Shown here in pieces: positions 9,685-20,301 of a DNA stretch of 29,498 nt (positions are counted from its first letter, which is position 1; the number at the start of each line of letters is the position of its first letter). The position numbers and the translations under genes were made by a program. The notes under the pieces are model-generated. The model was given only the letters and a program-made list of their open reading frames with translations. It searched no databases and was not told the DNA's origin. Source of the stretch: Ophiosphaerella korrae. Lineage: Eukaryota > Ascomycota > Dothideomycetes > Pleosporales > Phaeosphaeriaceae. The stretch covers positions 1 to 29,498 of the forward strand of contig JALNQF010000446.1 in NCBI GenBank assembly GCA_028456385.1, read 5' to 3'.

Positions 9685-12577
9685 ATGGCGCGACGGCTTC
9701 ATTCAATCACCGAAGTCGACCGTGTTTTACGGCATATTGACGAAAATATCAAAGTCAAAACTTACGATGGACGATCGTTCGTACCGAGGCATGCACTGCG
9801 GAAATATTTGACGCGGGAGAAGGTCAAAAGGCTTCTGGAAATCACTGTTGGACAAAGTCTGAAATGGGAAGCAGTGAGCAACAAGTACCTTTCTGTGTTC
9901 GTCATCCTTCTTATGATTGACAACGAAATATACATAACTCAGTTTTTACGCCACAACAACCTGTCGGACGTCTTTTTGCCCTTCAAAGACAAAGGGTGTT
10001 GGCCCTCAGAGTTCCACAAGCTTTTTGATCAATTCGAGCTAGCCCAATGGGAGTTTTGTGCCCAAGAGCTGGGATCTGATTCACTCGACGACAAGGTGCT
10101 TGACGATAAAACTGTGGTACCGATCACAGTATGTGAGGCTCTCAAAGAAGGTGATTCAACAACATCGAAGATTCAGATACACCCAGATTACAACTGCTTG
10201 TCGCCCGCTGTAAGGCCCCGTATCCAGCTCTTTTCTTATAAACACTACTGAATATGGAAATATCAGCAGGATCCTACAAATCTCGCACCGCCTGAGCACT
10301 ATGTGCTAAAAACCTGCCACGATGGCAATGTTGCACTACATGAAAACGAAGTCCATGCCTATACACTACTTCGACATCATAAAGACATCTCAGATAACAT
10401 TGCTCAATTCTATGGGTCATGGAGGCAGGGAGATGTTTATTATATTCTTCTTGAATATGTCAAGGGAGGTACCTTGGAGGATTGCTTTTCAAAAGACCAT
10501 CTAGCAAGTACCTGGGACATGCTTAGCTTCTGGTCAAAACTCGTGCAAATACTAGACCCTGTTTGCCGTATTCACTGCCATGGGGACCCAGAATCCTATA
10601 ACGAGGTTTCTCACGGGTATGTCAATGGGCTACATTTCAAGAATGGTGTAACTAACACACTGTAGAGTACACAACGATATCAAACCCCAAAACATTCTCG
10701 TGGCCCCAAGTTCCTCATCTAACAAATTTGATGGCACTTTTAAGCTTGCCGACCTAGGGCTGACCTACCTCCCAATAAATGAAGTAAATGAATGCCACGG
10801 GAGTCGCGGCCGCGATAGACCGGGCACGCAAATGTATAGTAGGTTATCCTTCTTGGGTGATGCGAGTAATCAAGCTGACCAATAGGTGCTCCTGAATGCT
10901 TCCGTGATGAAGCTGACCTATTTGTCCAAAGAACTGTGCGTCCTGTTGATTGCAAAAAGGACGTCTGGTCGCTTGCATGCGTCCTTAGTGAAGCCCTTGT
11001 GTGGTGTGTTTTTGGCCCCGCTGGTCTTGCTAAATACCGAGAATTACGCTCGAAAGAAACAGAAAATTTACCTAAGTTCAGTAACACGGCATATAGCGGT
11101 TGCTTCCATGATGGAAAGAAGGCCTTGTCGGCGGTGCGAGAGATGCACCTTGAAGTTCGTAAGGGGCGTCGCCACTGCGATCAAATCATCATCGATGTCG
11201 TCCCCATTATTGATGATATGTTTCGAGAAGTCAACCAACGCCCTGATGCACTCTTTTGTCGGGATCGATTTCGGTCCGCACTAGAAACTGCACGACAAAT
11301 GGCCATTCCAGGACCTTTCCAAGTCAGTCCTGAACCTTCTCCAAAGCCGTGGACCCCATCAACACATCCCGATCCTAGCTTCGGTCTTGGTCTCACCGAC
11401 TCTCCATTTCGGCCTCCCTACACGAATAATCGTGGCGAGAACTCAATCAGATCTAGCCCAGAATTAGTGTCAACTTCAGCACCTAATGTTGGCTTGAATG
11501 GCTTTGTGATGACAGGCCCACCATCGCCCAAATCAAGAGCATTGGACAGAAATTTGTCTGATCCAATGCCCATGCCAAATAGCAGGTCACCGCACTCTAA
11601 ACACTCGTCAAGAAAGGCTCCTAGCATAAGCCATTGGAATAATCTACCCCAAGCAATCAACGAAAGTAAAGTGGAGCCTTCCAATCCAAGAACTTCCAGC
11701 CACCAAACCGTCATTCCCAATGGGAGGAATGGGCATCACATGAGGAGCCATACTCAAAGCACCCTAGAACTGCGCCAAACAAATCCAATACAACAAAAAG
11801 CGAGCTTAAGGATGGCAGAGCTGTGTGCTTGGATGCGGCAGAGAAATCGAAACTCTCTGCCATGTCCAATACAGGATGATTACCTTGGGCCTTTACATGG
11901 ATATGGCCAGGTAAATTTCAGCATACTCTTTTTGCGAGCTCTCTAATCAGTGCAGGTATTTGTAATTGACAGTTCTGCGTCAATGCAAAAGCACCGCGTT
12001 CAGGTTCGCGAAACTCTCCAAGCACTAGCATACGTTGTAAAAAAACTTGATCACGATGGAATGGATATTTATTTCACGACTAGCTCTGTCTCGGGGCATG
12101 AAAGCCACACCACTGGTATGCTTAGCAAATTTGACAAGGTTAAATTTGGTGGCGAGACCTATATGGAACTTACACTCGGGAAAGTTCTAGCAAAGAGCAA
12201 AAGTAGACGCTGGACTACTACCAACCTCTTCAAACGCGGAGAAGAAAACTGGGGCAAAAGCATTTTTGTTCTAACCGATGGGAAATGGCATGGTAACGAT
12301 GATGAGCTTTGTGGCATGCCTGGTCTTATCAGTCGCGTTTCCAGTGAGATAAGGATAAGAGCAAAACTTGGCATACAGTTCATCCAGTTCGGAGAGGACC
12401 CCGTTGGGACATTTCGCCTCGAGGAGCTAGATAATCGGTTAGGTGAAGATATACTGTAAGTTTGAACGAATATTATTGGCATTACGCAAAGTTTGACCGA
12501 GACTTAGGGACATCATAGACACAGAACGACATGACGGTAATGTCTACAAGATGTTGCTTGGACATCTTGTCTCTTAG
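9685..12577 (+). CDS. Protein kinase–vWA fusion, copy A (kinase motifs retained)
   Basis: An 880-residue protein in six exons: 9685–10209, 10267–10616, 10666–10838, 10886–11910, 11956–12455, 12508–12577. Introns are 57, 49, 47, 45 and 52 bp, in phases 0, 2, 1, 0, 2. Residues 1–175 are the N-terminal extension common before fungal kinase domains (FVPRHALRKYL, VFLPF, QWEFCAQEL). The glycine loop is degenerate (LKEGDSTTSKIQIHPDYN). The ATP lysine is K190 (YVLK), the catalytic loop VHNDIKPQN (293–301) and the metal motif DLG (321–323), followed by APE (351–353) and KKDVWSLACVLSEA. Residues about 450–690 are a Ser/Pro-rich linker. The vWA domain starts at 692 (VFVIDSSASM, MIDAS D696/S698/S700) and contains FVLTDGKW. 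The tail is HDGNVYKMLLG. The kinase is probably active. The start is chosen by alignment with copy B; an in-frame ATG at 9523 would add 54 unsupported residues. Confidence 0.85.
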
Positions 12578-12992
12578 TGGGACCAGGCGCCCTCTGATTT
12601 CAAAAAGAACGACCTAGACGGGGAAAATTTGCTATCACAGAGGCATGGCCAGTGTGGTGTTAGTCCAGTTGCGTAGGATGACACGGCAGCGCCGCGGCAA
12701 AAGATGATTTGAGCAAACTGTGTCAATGAATTACAGTAGAGCTCGAGGGACTCGAGTTTTATGAGTGGGCGATACGATACCCTGGCGTATGGAGCATGGC
12801 GTTTCTAGAAGAAGAGGTTGGGTATGGGAGAGGGCGACGAATAACGAGACTTTCTCCTTCTCCCTGGTGGGCTTCAACGTACCCTAATGCCCTGTATGTA
12901 ATGAACACTTCACGAATATAACATTACGCATTCGAACGACCTTATCAATTTCGCGTAAAGGTGATTGTATCCTCCGATTACGCGTCGCGGCT
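12578..12992. other. Intergenic between the convergent kinase–vWA genes
   Basis: A 415-bp tail-to-tail interval that should hold both 3' ends. The frame of copy A stays open for 32 codons past its TAG, until 12674. No further gene or inverted repeat was seen. Confidence 0.5.
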
Positions 12993-15613
12993 TTAGTCCG
13001 AATCAGACTCAGATTCCCAACTAGATTCGATAGCACCTAGCAGCATCTTATACACATTACCATCATGCGGTGTCGTGTCAACAATATTCCTAAGAGAATT
13101 AATCATCTGAGCCACATTAAAGTACTTAAAACTTACGTATTCATCTCATCGTGTGCGTCTTTGATATTATCCAACATAGCCAACCGACTAGTACCGTTCG
13201 GATCATGCCCAAACTGTATGAATTGCAACGATATGCGATTTGCCAATTTAGATTCCAAGATGTCAGAAGTGATGAGCTTGAGTACGTTATTGGACGAACT
13301 CGGTTCAGCGCCCCACACACCGTCGGTAAGGACGTAAACGCTAACCCCTGCTGGCTTGTTGTGGTGGCTGGAGGAGTGCGGACCCTTTGTGAATTGATCA
13401 AGAACCTTTTGCAGCACAGACGTCATATTACACAGCCCTTGAGGCTCTGTTTTATCAAGAAGCGTCAAGAGCCTTGTGCGGTGTTTCGACCGGCCGATTT
13501 GAGTCGAATTGGTGAAGTGTAGATCGATTCCATCCGGATCCAGGTTCTTCACTACATACGATAGTACCTCGAAGCTCTCTCGAACATACTTCCAATATGT
13601 TCTCATAGATTCAGAGTTGTCAATCACAAATATCTAAGCGCTATTAGTAATGTTTCAACTAGATATGAAGGGAAATTACCTGCTCCCTGCCACGAAGACT
13701 CTCGATATATTCTTCGCGAATCGGTCGCGTAGATGGCATCGTAATTCTAGCCTTCTTATTGACTACTCGTTGTAAGACTTCGGGGACATCAGTGTGGGGT
13801 AAATTGCGCTTCGATCCCTGTCGGCCTGTATCTGTTGCAAGTGCATTGTTCCCCAAAGGAGGTTTGTCAGTTGCAACAGGGTTACGCTGCTGGCGTGTAG
13901 TTGTTTCGTCGTTACCAATTGCGTCTTTCGTTATGGCCACTTTGTTTTTTTGAATGTGTGGAGGAAACCCAACGCGGATCAGCTCGGCGGCCTGTGATAT
14001 TGTGGCCATTAGACTTTTTCGTACTGTGACAGCGGTTGGGCGTTCCATCTCGTGACTCAACATACTTTCAATAACGACGATAATATCCTTAACTAAATTT
14101 CGATGAGTTTCGTGTAAGGAAATTTGCTCCAGCGTTTTGAGATGCGTTGATCGGACTATTTCGAGCACTTTTTCCCCGTCATGAAATGAGCCACTATAAG
14201 CTGTGTTTTTCATGCTTGGGATATCGCCCGTCGCATCCTTTCGCGCCTGTCGATAGGCTCTAACTCCACATGGGCCAAGAATAGACCAGACTAGAGCCTC
14301 GCTGAAGACACATCCTAATGACCAAGTGTCCTGTTTTGGGTTTGCCTGGTGAGGTGTTTGTTGTATGAACATATCAGTCTCAGCTCGAAAGCATTCTGGG
14401 GCACCTGCAAAGGATTAGCTACAAATGAACTAGTGCTTTGTGCACCTACTATACATCTGTGCCCCACGTGCGTCACGTCTCCAAATTTCTTCATTATCGC
14501 CTATACTCCTTTGAAAGCAAGTCAAGGCAAAGTCGACAAGTTTGAAAGCCGTGCCGACCGAGGAGAAAGCTGTGCTTGATGATAACAATATATTGTTTGG
14601 GTTGACGTCTTGGTGGACCCTAAGAGGTTAGCAAGCGAAGATGTATAAGCCATGACTACGAACCCTCTTACAACAGCGCTGTAGTCTTCAGGGTCTGTGT
14701 GACAATGAATCCGGCAAAGCGGTTCAAGAATTCGAATCAAGTCTGTCCAAAAGCATAGTACCTCTGCTGCGTTCGCAGGGTGGTCTCTTTCAAACAGACT
14801 CATCAACGTACCTCCGTCGACCAGCTCGAGAAGAATGTTAAATTTGTCGCCATGTTTCCACGAACCATAGAATTGCACGATATTGTTTGCAATATCTTCA
14901 TGGCTCAGCATTTGGTATGCACGCACTTCATTGAAATGCAACTCATGATTATCTGCTCGATAGGACTTCAGAACAAATGTGTTGGTACTGGGCCTTCTAC
15001 CGGAGACCTACGAAATATAAGCTAAGTTATAGGATAAACGCTCAACTAGACTTACAGTGCTAACAAGAGAATTATAGCTAGGATGAAGGTCTACTCTGAA
15101 TACAACAGAATCAGGGCCTTCCTTGAGAACAGTTTTCGAAGTAAAAGGTATGATTTTGCTGGCCACGAACTTTTTATTAACCAGCCGGCCAGCCCTCAGC
15201 TCTTGCGCACAGTATACCCATTGCGCGTCGTGAAATTTTTGGAAGAAGTTCCGACAAGTAGGTGACCATTTTTGTGCATCGCTAACATCAAAGGGAAGAA
15301 AAAGATCTTGGAATTCGTCGTATGGTGTGAGCTCGAGAATGTGTCTACCCTCACCAATCTGGAGAAGGATGACGAAGACAACTAGGTAGTGATCTCGAAT
15401 GGTCTGCCAATATTCAAGACTAGAAAGGTTGCAGTATTCTAGGAGGGTTTTAATCTTGTTGCGCGTCAGATATTCCCGAAGCGCGTGTTTTGGCACGAAG
15501 GGTCGGCCGGTTGTTGGAGAGTATGCATCGAAAGCTAAGACCTGTAGCTCTTTGATTGCTTTCAGGATGTCGTTAGCTTCGCTGACAAGCTGCGGCCGTC
15601 GCACTGGAGTCAT
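12993..15613 (-). CDS. Pseudokinase–vWA fusion, copy B
   Basis: A 796-residue paralogue of copy A in six exons (15613–15056, 15007–14664, 14619–14450, 14404–13680, 13633–13137, 13089–12993). The five introns are 44–48 bp at the same positions and phases as in copy A. The start is firm: TGA lies in frame 9 bp upstream of the ATG. The N-terminal region matches copy A (GRPFVPKHALREYLTRNKIK, DLFLPFD, QWVYCAQEL). The ATP lysine is K200 (FVLK). The catalytic loop reads VHQDVNPNN (302–310), so Asn replaces the usual lysine at 307. The DFG position reads DFA (330–332). APECF and KQDTWSLGCVFSEA are kept. These losses suggest a pseudokinase. The linker is shorter than in copy A. The vWA domain starts at 600 (IFVIDNSESM, MIDAS D604/S606/S608) with VYVLTDGVWG. 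The tail HDGNVYKMLLG is followed by an acidic end (WESESDSD). Confidence 0.85.
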
Positions 15614-16173
15614 CTGGATTCAGGCACCAGGTGTCAACAACCCCTGTGAGAACAGGAATCTATTGGCCTGGCATAGCGAATCGTGAACCCATCGGTCATG
15701 AAACCTGAGAGATGCAGAGCAGGCCAAGTGTCAGGTGGAAGGTCGCAATGACGGCTAGAGTTTATGGGAACAAAACGGACGATAGCACCCGGGGGACAGG
15801 AAAAACGAGATGGCAGAGAGGATTACTCAGGCACAAGTCCTCCGATCTAACCGCATAAATTCCTGTCAGCACCGGTGAGTGATGCATCCACGCCTCACTT
15901 TCCCGACATTAATTTCCCGATACTGGATGATAAGCACGCACTGGAAAGAAAAGTGCAGCCACACAACCCTACCTAGGTAATCTTCTCGCCAAAATCAACT
16001 GAATACGAACAATTTACTTACCTTTGCGCTTCATAATCGGTAGGTCTTAGGCACGTGCTAGGCTACTTTGAGAGAGTAGGTGTTGATCTGTCTAGCGACT
16101 TGTCGACCAATCGGCTGGCGGAAATCTTCCGTGTAGCTACCCCACCACTTTCCATAATGTAGAAGCCTCTTCC

Positions 16174-16204
<31 letters not shown>

Positions 16205-16223
16205 ACCCACGCAGCAAATCAAC
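15614..16223. other. Divergent promoter region with poly(A) tract
   Basis: A 610-bp interval between two divergently transcribed genes, copy B and the GCIP-like gene, so it probably carries both promoters. The clearest element is a 28-bp poly(A) run next to the GCIP-like start. I see no gene or other repeat. Confidence 0.5.
16174..16201. repeat. Poly(A) tract, 28 bp, just upstream of a start codon
   Basis: An unbroken run of 28 A ending 22 bp before the ATG at 16224. Poly(dA:dT) tracts commonly exclude nucleosomes in fungal promoters. Such a role here is inference from position. Confidence 0.9.
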
Positions 16224-17285
16224 ATGGCAAAACAAAAGGACTTCAAGGCACTTATAGAGATCGCAACAAGCACCCAAAATCTCCTCACACATTTCCAATC
16301 CTCTCTCGCCCTATCAACCCAGCCAATAACAACAGATGTACCCGCAGAGGTGCCAAACCCCCTCGATATTATCAAGGTTACCACCACCCTCCTCAAATCG
16401 CATACAACAACCCTTTCACTTCTCCTAATCACGCCGCCCCTGACACCCTCGGCGCTCATCGCAAAGATAGGCGATGTGAGTTCTGGCCCTCTAAGCGGCA
16501 TGGTCGCAGCAGCATCCTACGTGCCGCCACCGGGGCAAAAGGACCAAGTTGGCGATATGCTGCGCACCGAACTGAGGGTGCGGGTGAGGCGGCTCTTGGA
16601 CACGTGGGGCAGTGTCCTTGCTCTAGCGCTATCCATAGCCGAGAGCCGGGAACGTGCAAAGGGCAAAGATAATGGAACTAGTGAAAGCGAAAAGGAGCAA
16701 GTACTCGCTGCTACGGGCGTGCTGTGGGAATCGTGCGATGTGCTGCTAAGGGTGTGTGACGATGGCGTTGTGGGTCTGGTCGTCAAGAAGGCCACTGAGC
16801 TGCGTGCAACACTGTTGGATGCGGTCCAAGAGCTGAAAGAGTGGGGAGAAGACGTGAATGATGAGGAGCAGGATGCAGAAGATGACGGCGATGACGACGA
16901 CCTGTTTGGCGCCTCCAACAAATTATCAAAGGACGACACAGAGTTGAAGGCGCTACTGGACACCAGCCTCAAGAAGCTGAAGATGGTTGGTATGCTATAC
17001 CAGGCCTTGATCAAGAGGAGGCTCAAGACGTACCCGGCCACGCCAACCGGCCCTATTCAAACACTCGACGAGCTTATGGCCCTTCTAAAGTCGATACCTG
17101 ATACCGTTGATGATCTTGCAAGTGCTTTCTATGATCTCGACGAAGACGAGGCCAAACAAACATTAGATAAGAGCTGCAGTGAGGCAAAGAGCGCGGTCGA
17201 GCTTGTCCGGCTGAGCTGGGCCGGTACCGACGATGAGTTCACTGTATGGTCTGGGAAATGGGTAACTGCGCTTGATGCAGCTTGA
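16224..17285 (+). CDS. Cyclin-D1-binding protein 1-like (GCIP family)
   Basis: An intronless 353-residue protein of the Grap2/cyclin-D-interacting (GCIP) family. In animals these helical proteins bind cyclin D and other regulators; the fungal role is not established. Recognisable features are an all-helical N-terminal half (LDIIKVTTTLLKSHTTTLSL, RVRRLLDTWGSVLALAL) and VLWESCDVLLRVCDDG. An acidic stretch (about 212–231, with EEQDAEDDGDDDDLF) and a C-terminal helical part (LLDTSLKKLKMVGMLYQALI) follow. The length fits the family. The ATG follows a poly(A) tract and is the first in frame. No membrane or signal segment is visible. Confidence 0.8.
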   Translation: MAKQKDFKALIEIATSTQNLLTHFQSSLALSTQPITTDVPAEVPNPLDIIKVTTTLLKSHTTTLSLLLITPPLTPSALIAKIGDVSSGPLSGMVAAASYVPPPGQKDQVGDMLRTELRVRVRRLLDTWGSVLALALSIAESRERAKGKDNGTSESEKEQVLAATGVLWESCDVLLRVCDDGVVGLVVKKATELRATLLDAVQELKEWGEDVNDEEQDAEDDGDDDDLFGASNKLSKDDTELKALLDTSLKKLKMVGMLYQALIKRRLKTYPATPTGPIQTLDELMALLKSIPDTVDDLASAFYDLDEDEAKQTLDKSCSEAKSAVELVRLSWAGTDDEFTVWSGKWVTALDAA

Positions 17286-17366
17286 ACGATACTCGCCACC
17301 ATGCCTCACATGTAGGGGGGGGGAGTGCCACTTGAGATGTTATTAATACATCGCTACAATATCTCT
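17286..17366. other. Short convergent spacer
   Basis: An 81-bp gap between the 3' end of the GCIP-like gene and that of the CFEM gene on the other strand. It contains a run of nine G near 17316–17324. The two 3' untranslated regions must overlap or be very short. Confidence 0.5.
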
Positions 17367-18030
17367 CTACAAGGCCAATACACCAGCGAAGAATCCAAGC
17401 GCAACAACACCAGCACCAACAACAGTATTACTTGACGCCGCACCCGTAGACTGCGAAAGCGATCCTGTCGCCGAGCGCGTCGAGCTCGCCATCCTCGTCC
17501 CATTCACACCCGACGTAGCGCTACCCCCAGACGCAGAAGGCACCGCAGTCGGAACATTAGTGATCGTCACGCCCTGCGCAGCGCAAAGCGTCTGTACAGC
17601 CGGAGCAATTTCTGCAAACAATCAGCTCATATATCGCCAAATAGGCCCGCGCAACATACGGGCTTGTTCCTGAGTACTGCAGCGCGACGGGACACATTGA
17701 AAAAGCGAGTTGGAAATGCTGTCACGGCCAGTCGTGCACTGGCACTTTACGTCGGACAATGAGCAGCCGGAGCCCTGGATAGCAGTGGCAAAGCAAGGAA
17801 TCTGGCAATGCAAATATCAGCAAGTGTAGCAACTCGTCGCGTGTTGGCTGGGTTGGTGTTTGGCTGTGGGGTCGTGGACGGGATTGCAATCCAACATGGC
17901 TTCATGCCAACGATATGTGTTTGTGACAGGGTAGACGTACCGCACAGCTAGGAAGACTGCCCAGATCCTGCGCCGACACGCAAACAAGCGCCGTCGCAAA
18001 AGCGACAATCGCAGAGACGCCGAACCTCAT
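17367..18030 (-). CDS. CFEM-domain GPI-anchored surface protein
   Basis: A 158-residue secreted protein in three exons: 18030–17941, 17801–17660 and 17611–17367. Introns are 139 bp (GTACGT to GCCAG, phase 0) and 48 bp (GTATGT to TTGCAG, phase 1). A signal peptide (MRFGVSAIVAFATALVCVSA) precedes a CFEM domain with all eight cysteines, in LPSC, IPC, GSGC, DVKCQC, LFQC, SRC and TLC. The Asp before the CxC pair (SLSDVKCQC) is at the position that binds haem in studied CFEM proteins. A Ser/Thr/Gly-rich spacer leads to a hydrophobic C-terminus (VVGAGVVALGFFAGVLAL) typical of GPI attachment, probably at the Ser/Asn cluster before it. CFEM proteins act at the cell surface in haem or iron uptake, adhesion or host interaction; which applies here cannot be told. 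The first intron is longer than the others in this window. Confidence 0.9.
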
Positions 18031-18188
18031 CGTGGTGTTGTTGTGTGGGTATTCGTTTCGGAAACCGCGTGATCAAGACTATCAAACTGTAACACAGAAG
18101 TTAATCACGAATGTTATCACGACAATCGCAGTTGATAAATTCGCAGTACCAGGGGAGGGGGACGCGACGTTTCCGCATGCAGGCATTA

Positions 18189-18196
18189 CTTATATA
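18189..18196 (-). promoter_or_regulatory. Candidate TATA box of the CFEM gene
   Basis: On the minus strand the sequence reads TATATAAG about 160 bp upstream of the CFEM start codon, downstream of a short A-rich run. Motif and distance both suit a core promoter, but there is no expression evidence. Confidence 0.4.
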
Positions 18197-19008
18197 CCCT
18201 TTTTTTTTTTTCAACCCGCACCTCTTTCTCACAAGACTATTTAGTGACGAGCTATCGATTAGCCTGTGTTGCGCGTTGCGTGTTGCACGACGGCTTGGGC
18301 CAATGCCTGAATCATGCGTCGCGTCCAGCACCACTTGCAATATCGATTGCGCGCGCCATCGAATTGGGGGTGGCAGGGCGTGGTGTTGGCGGGCAGGCTG
18401 GTTGGCGACGCGACTAAGCAAAGTTTGACCGGTGTCTTGACTGGCCGTTCTGGAAGGTTGGGGTTGAGCTTGTATCGAGTTATGGCCAGGTAGGCCGAGT
18501 GATGGCCGCGATCACCACGGCTGGTTGACTTCGTCTAGATAACATGCCAATGGTGATTGCCGGGTCACGTATTGCCAAGCGAGAATGGGATAATAATTGT
18601 GTCCGTGGCAAGATGTAAATATGAAAATATAAGCTCTGGTGGCGTTCATGCCGTGGTTCGCACTGTCATTCGTATCAAACTCAGCGCCAAGTTCTAGATG
18701 GATAGAACGGCATCCGACAACGACGAACGTGATGAAAGTGTCGTCGTGCATGCAGAAACTTCGGGAAAAAAAAAATACCAGGTGCATTGAAATGCAACCA
18801 GAAATGAAGCTCTGTCCACCCTGCTACAACTCCATATTGCTTCTGCCCTCACATATGCTATCCTCACCCGTCGCATCATAAGGCCGATTAACAGCACCCC
18901 GGCCCGACATCCTCACGATAATTGCGAATACTTATTACATGGTCCTACTTATGGCCCCAAAACCTTACAATACTTCTCACGCCCCCAAAGTTCCCACTAG
19001 CGCCGCTC

Positions 19009-19120
19009 CCCTTCCCTTCCCTTCCCCCCCCCCCTCCCCTCCCCGCCCCCCCACCCCACCCCAAGGGCTCCTGAAACACATGTACTGCCGCGCGCGCGCG
19101 GCCGATCAGGGGGGGGGGGG
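19009..19120. repeat. Homopyrimidine tract, CG-alternating stretch and G run
   Basis: A C/T-rich block (about 19009–19072) is followed by alternating CG at 19089–19101 (CGCGCGCGCG) and a run of ten G. Such sequence can form triplex or left-handed DNA. I see no motif of a known regulator. Confidence 0.6.
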
Positions 19121-20301
19121 GCGCGCAACCTACCCGTCCCGTTCTCACGTCGCACCTTGCATGGCATGCGCGTTTGCCTTGCGCGGAAACGGCACCGCCA
19201 GGCGACCAGCGCGGAAACAGAAACATTGCGAGGCAACACGCGCGTGACGTCGGGCCATTGTTGCATCTGCATATTTTCTCTGCGTGCGAGGTTTGTGTTT
19301 GATTGTGGGATGGGCGCATGTGTATGTGTGTGTGTTGCTTTCCAAGGATTGAGAGTACCTATTGCGGTTTTTTTGTGGATTGGGCTGCTGCTCGAGAACG
19401 GCCCTTTCTCCACAAGATCTGGTCTAGTAGTCGGTGCCCGCCATCTGGCCCTGCGTCTGCAGAGCCAACTGGACTGGGGCAGGGGAGGGCAATCGGGCTA
19501 CCGCATGGCACGACGCAGCTGCGTCCCCACTCCCCCACCCCTTGCACGAGAACAAAAAAAAATAGGGTAAGCAATTGGCACTACTTGTGCCGAGTCTTGT
19601 GTCACTTCCGGATATTGTCGATCAACCCGACTCGACGATGCACGATGCGCGTTGCGGGGAAACGGGCTAGCCTACGAAGAAAAAAAGTGGCGTTGATGCT
19701 GGTAACCCCCGTGAAAAGAGAGTGTGAAACAGTGACAGCAGTTCGAAAGTTTGCGTATTGATGTGGAACGTGCAAGGGGCAATCAGGCAGCGGTGGCCCC
19801 GCTACTCTACGTGCAACGACGTAAGTGAGGTTTCGTCAAGTATCAGTGAAGCGAAAGGATAGTGGAGTCTGCTAGTTTTTGATTCTGCAAGACTCTTGCA
19901 AGGCAAGGTTTATCTCGCTCTAACTGGCTATGATATGCTGTGCTAGCTCACGTCTCTGAGCGGCGGCTATTCTTACATCCTAATCTGCACCTAACTACCC
20001 ACCCATACGCTTACAAAGACACCAGCCCTCCCAAGTCCCGCCCGGCGGAGGGTCTGTAGTCTAGCAAACAAATACACACGCGCCAAGTGCCCAAATCCTA
20101 ATTGTATTGTAGAAGAATCAATCACAAAGGTATATCGCCAACAAAAAACAGGCCGTGTCGCAACGAAAAAATTTAGAATAGAGATTAGAAAATTACACAC
20201 GAGATGCTGTGGGCCTCCGTGGGGAGGTATTTTGTGTAGCCGTTAGTGGAAAAGTCGCCGTGGACAGGTGGAGAAAGAGGAGAGGGGAGGGGGGTGGAGA
20301 A

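Larger units (their letters stand above)
18031..20301. other. 2.3-kb intergenic region, 5' of the CFEM gene
   Basis: This lies between the CFEM start and the 3' end of the large disordered protein. It holds a candidate TATA box (18189–18196), a homopyrimidine tract (about 19009–19072), an alternating CG stretch (19089–19101) and a run of ten G ending at 19120. Open frames between 18939 and 19761 are long mainly because of the GC-rich composition and have no recognisable domain. No gene is supported. Confidence 0.5.

Noticed and set aside
10740..11087. Minus-strand 115-codon frame inside copy A
   Set aside because: It is antisense to the kinase exons, which carry clear motifs and splice sites.
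18939..19761. Overlapping 100–150-codon frames on both strands
   Set aside because: They lie in GC-rich, low-complexity intergenic DNA, have no motifs, and overlap each other in several frames.
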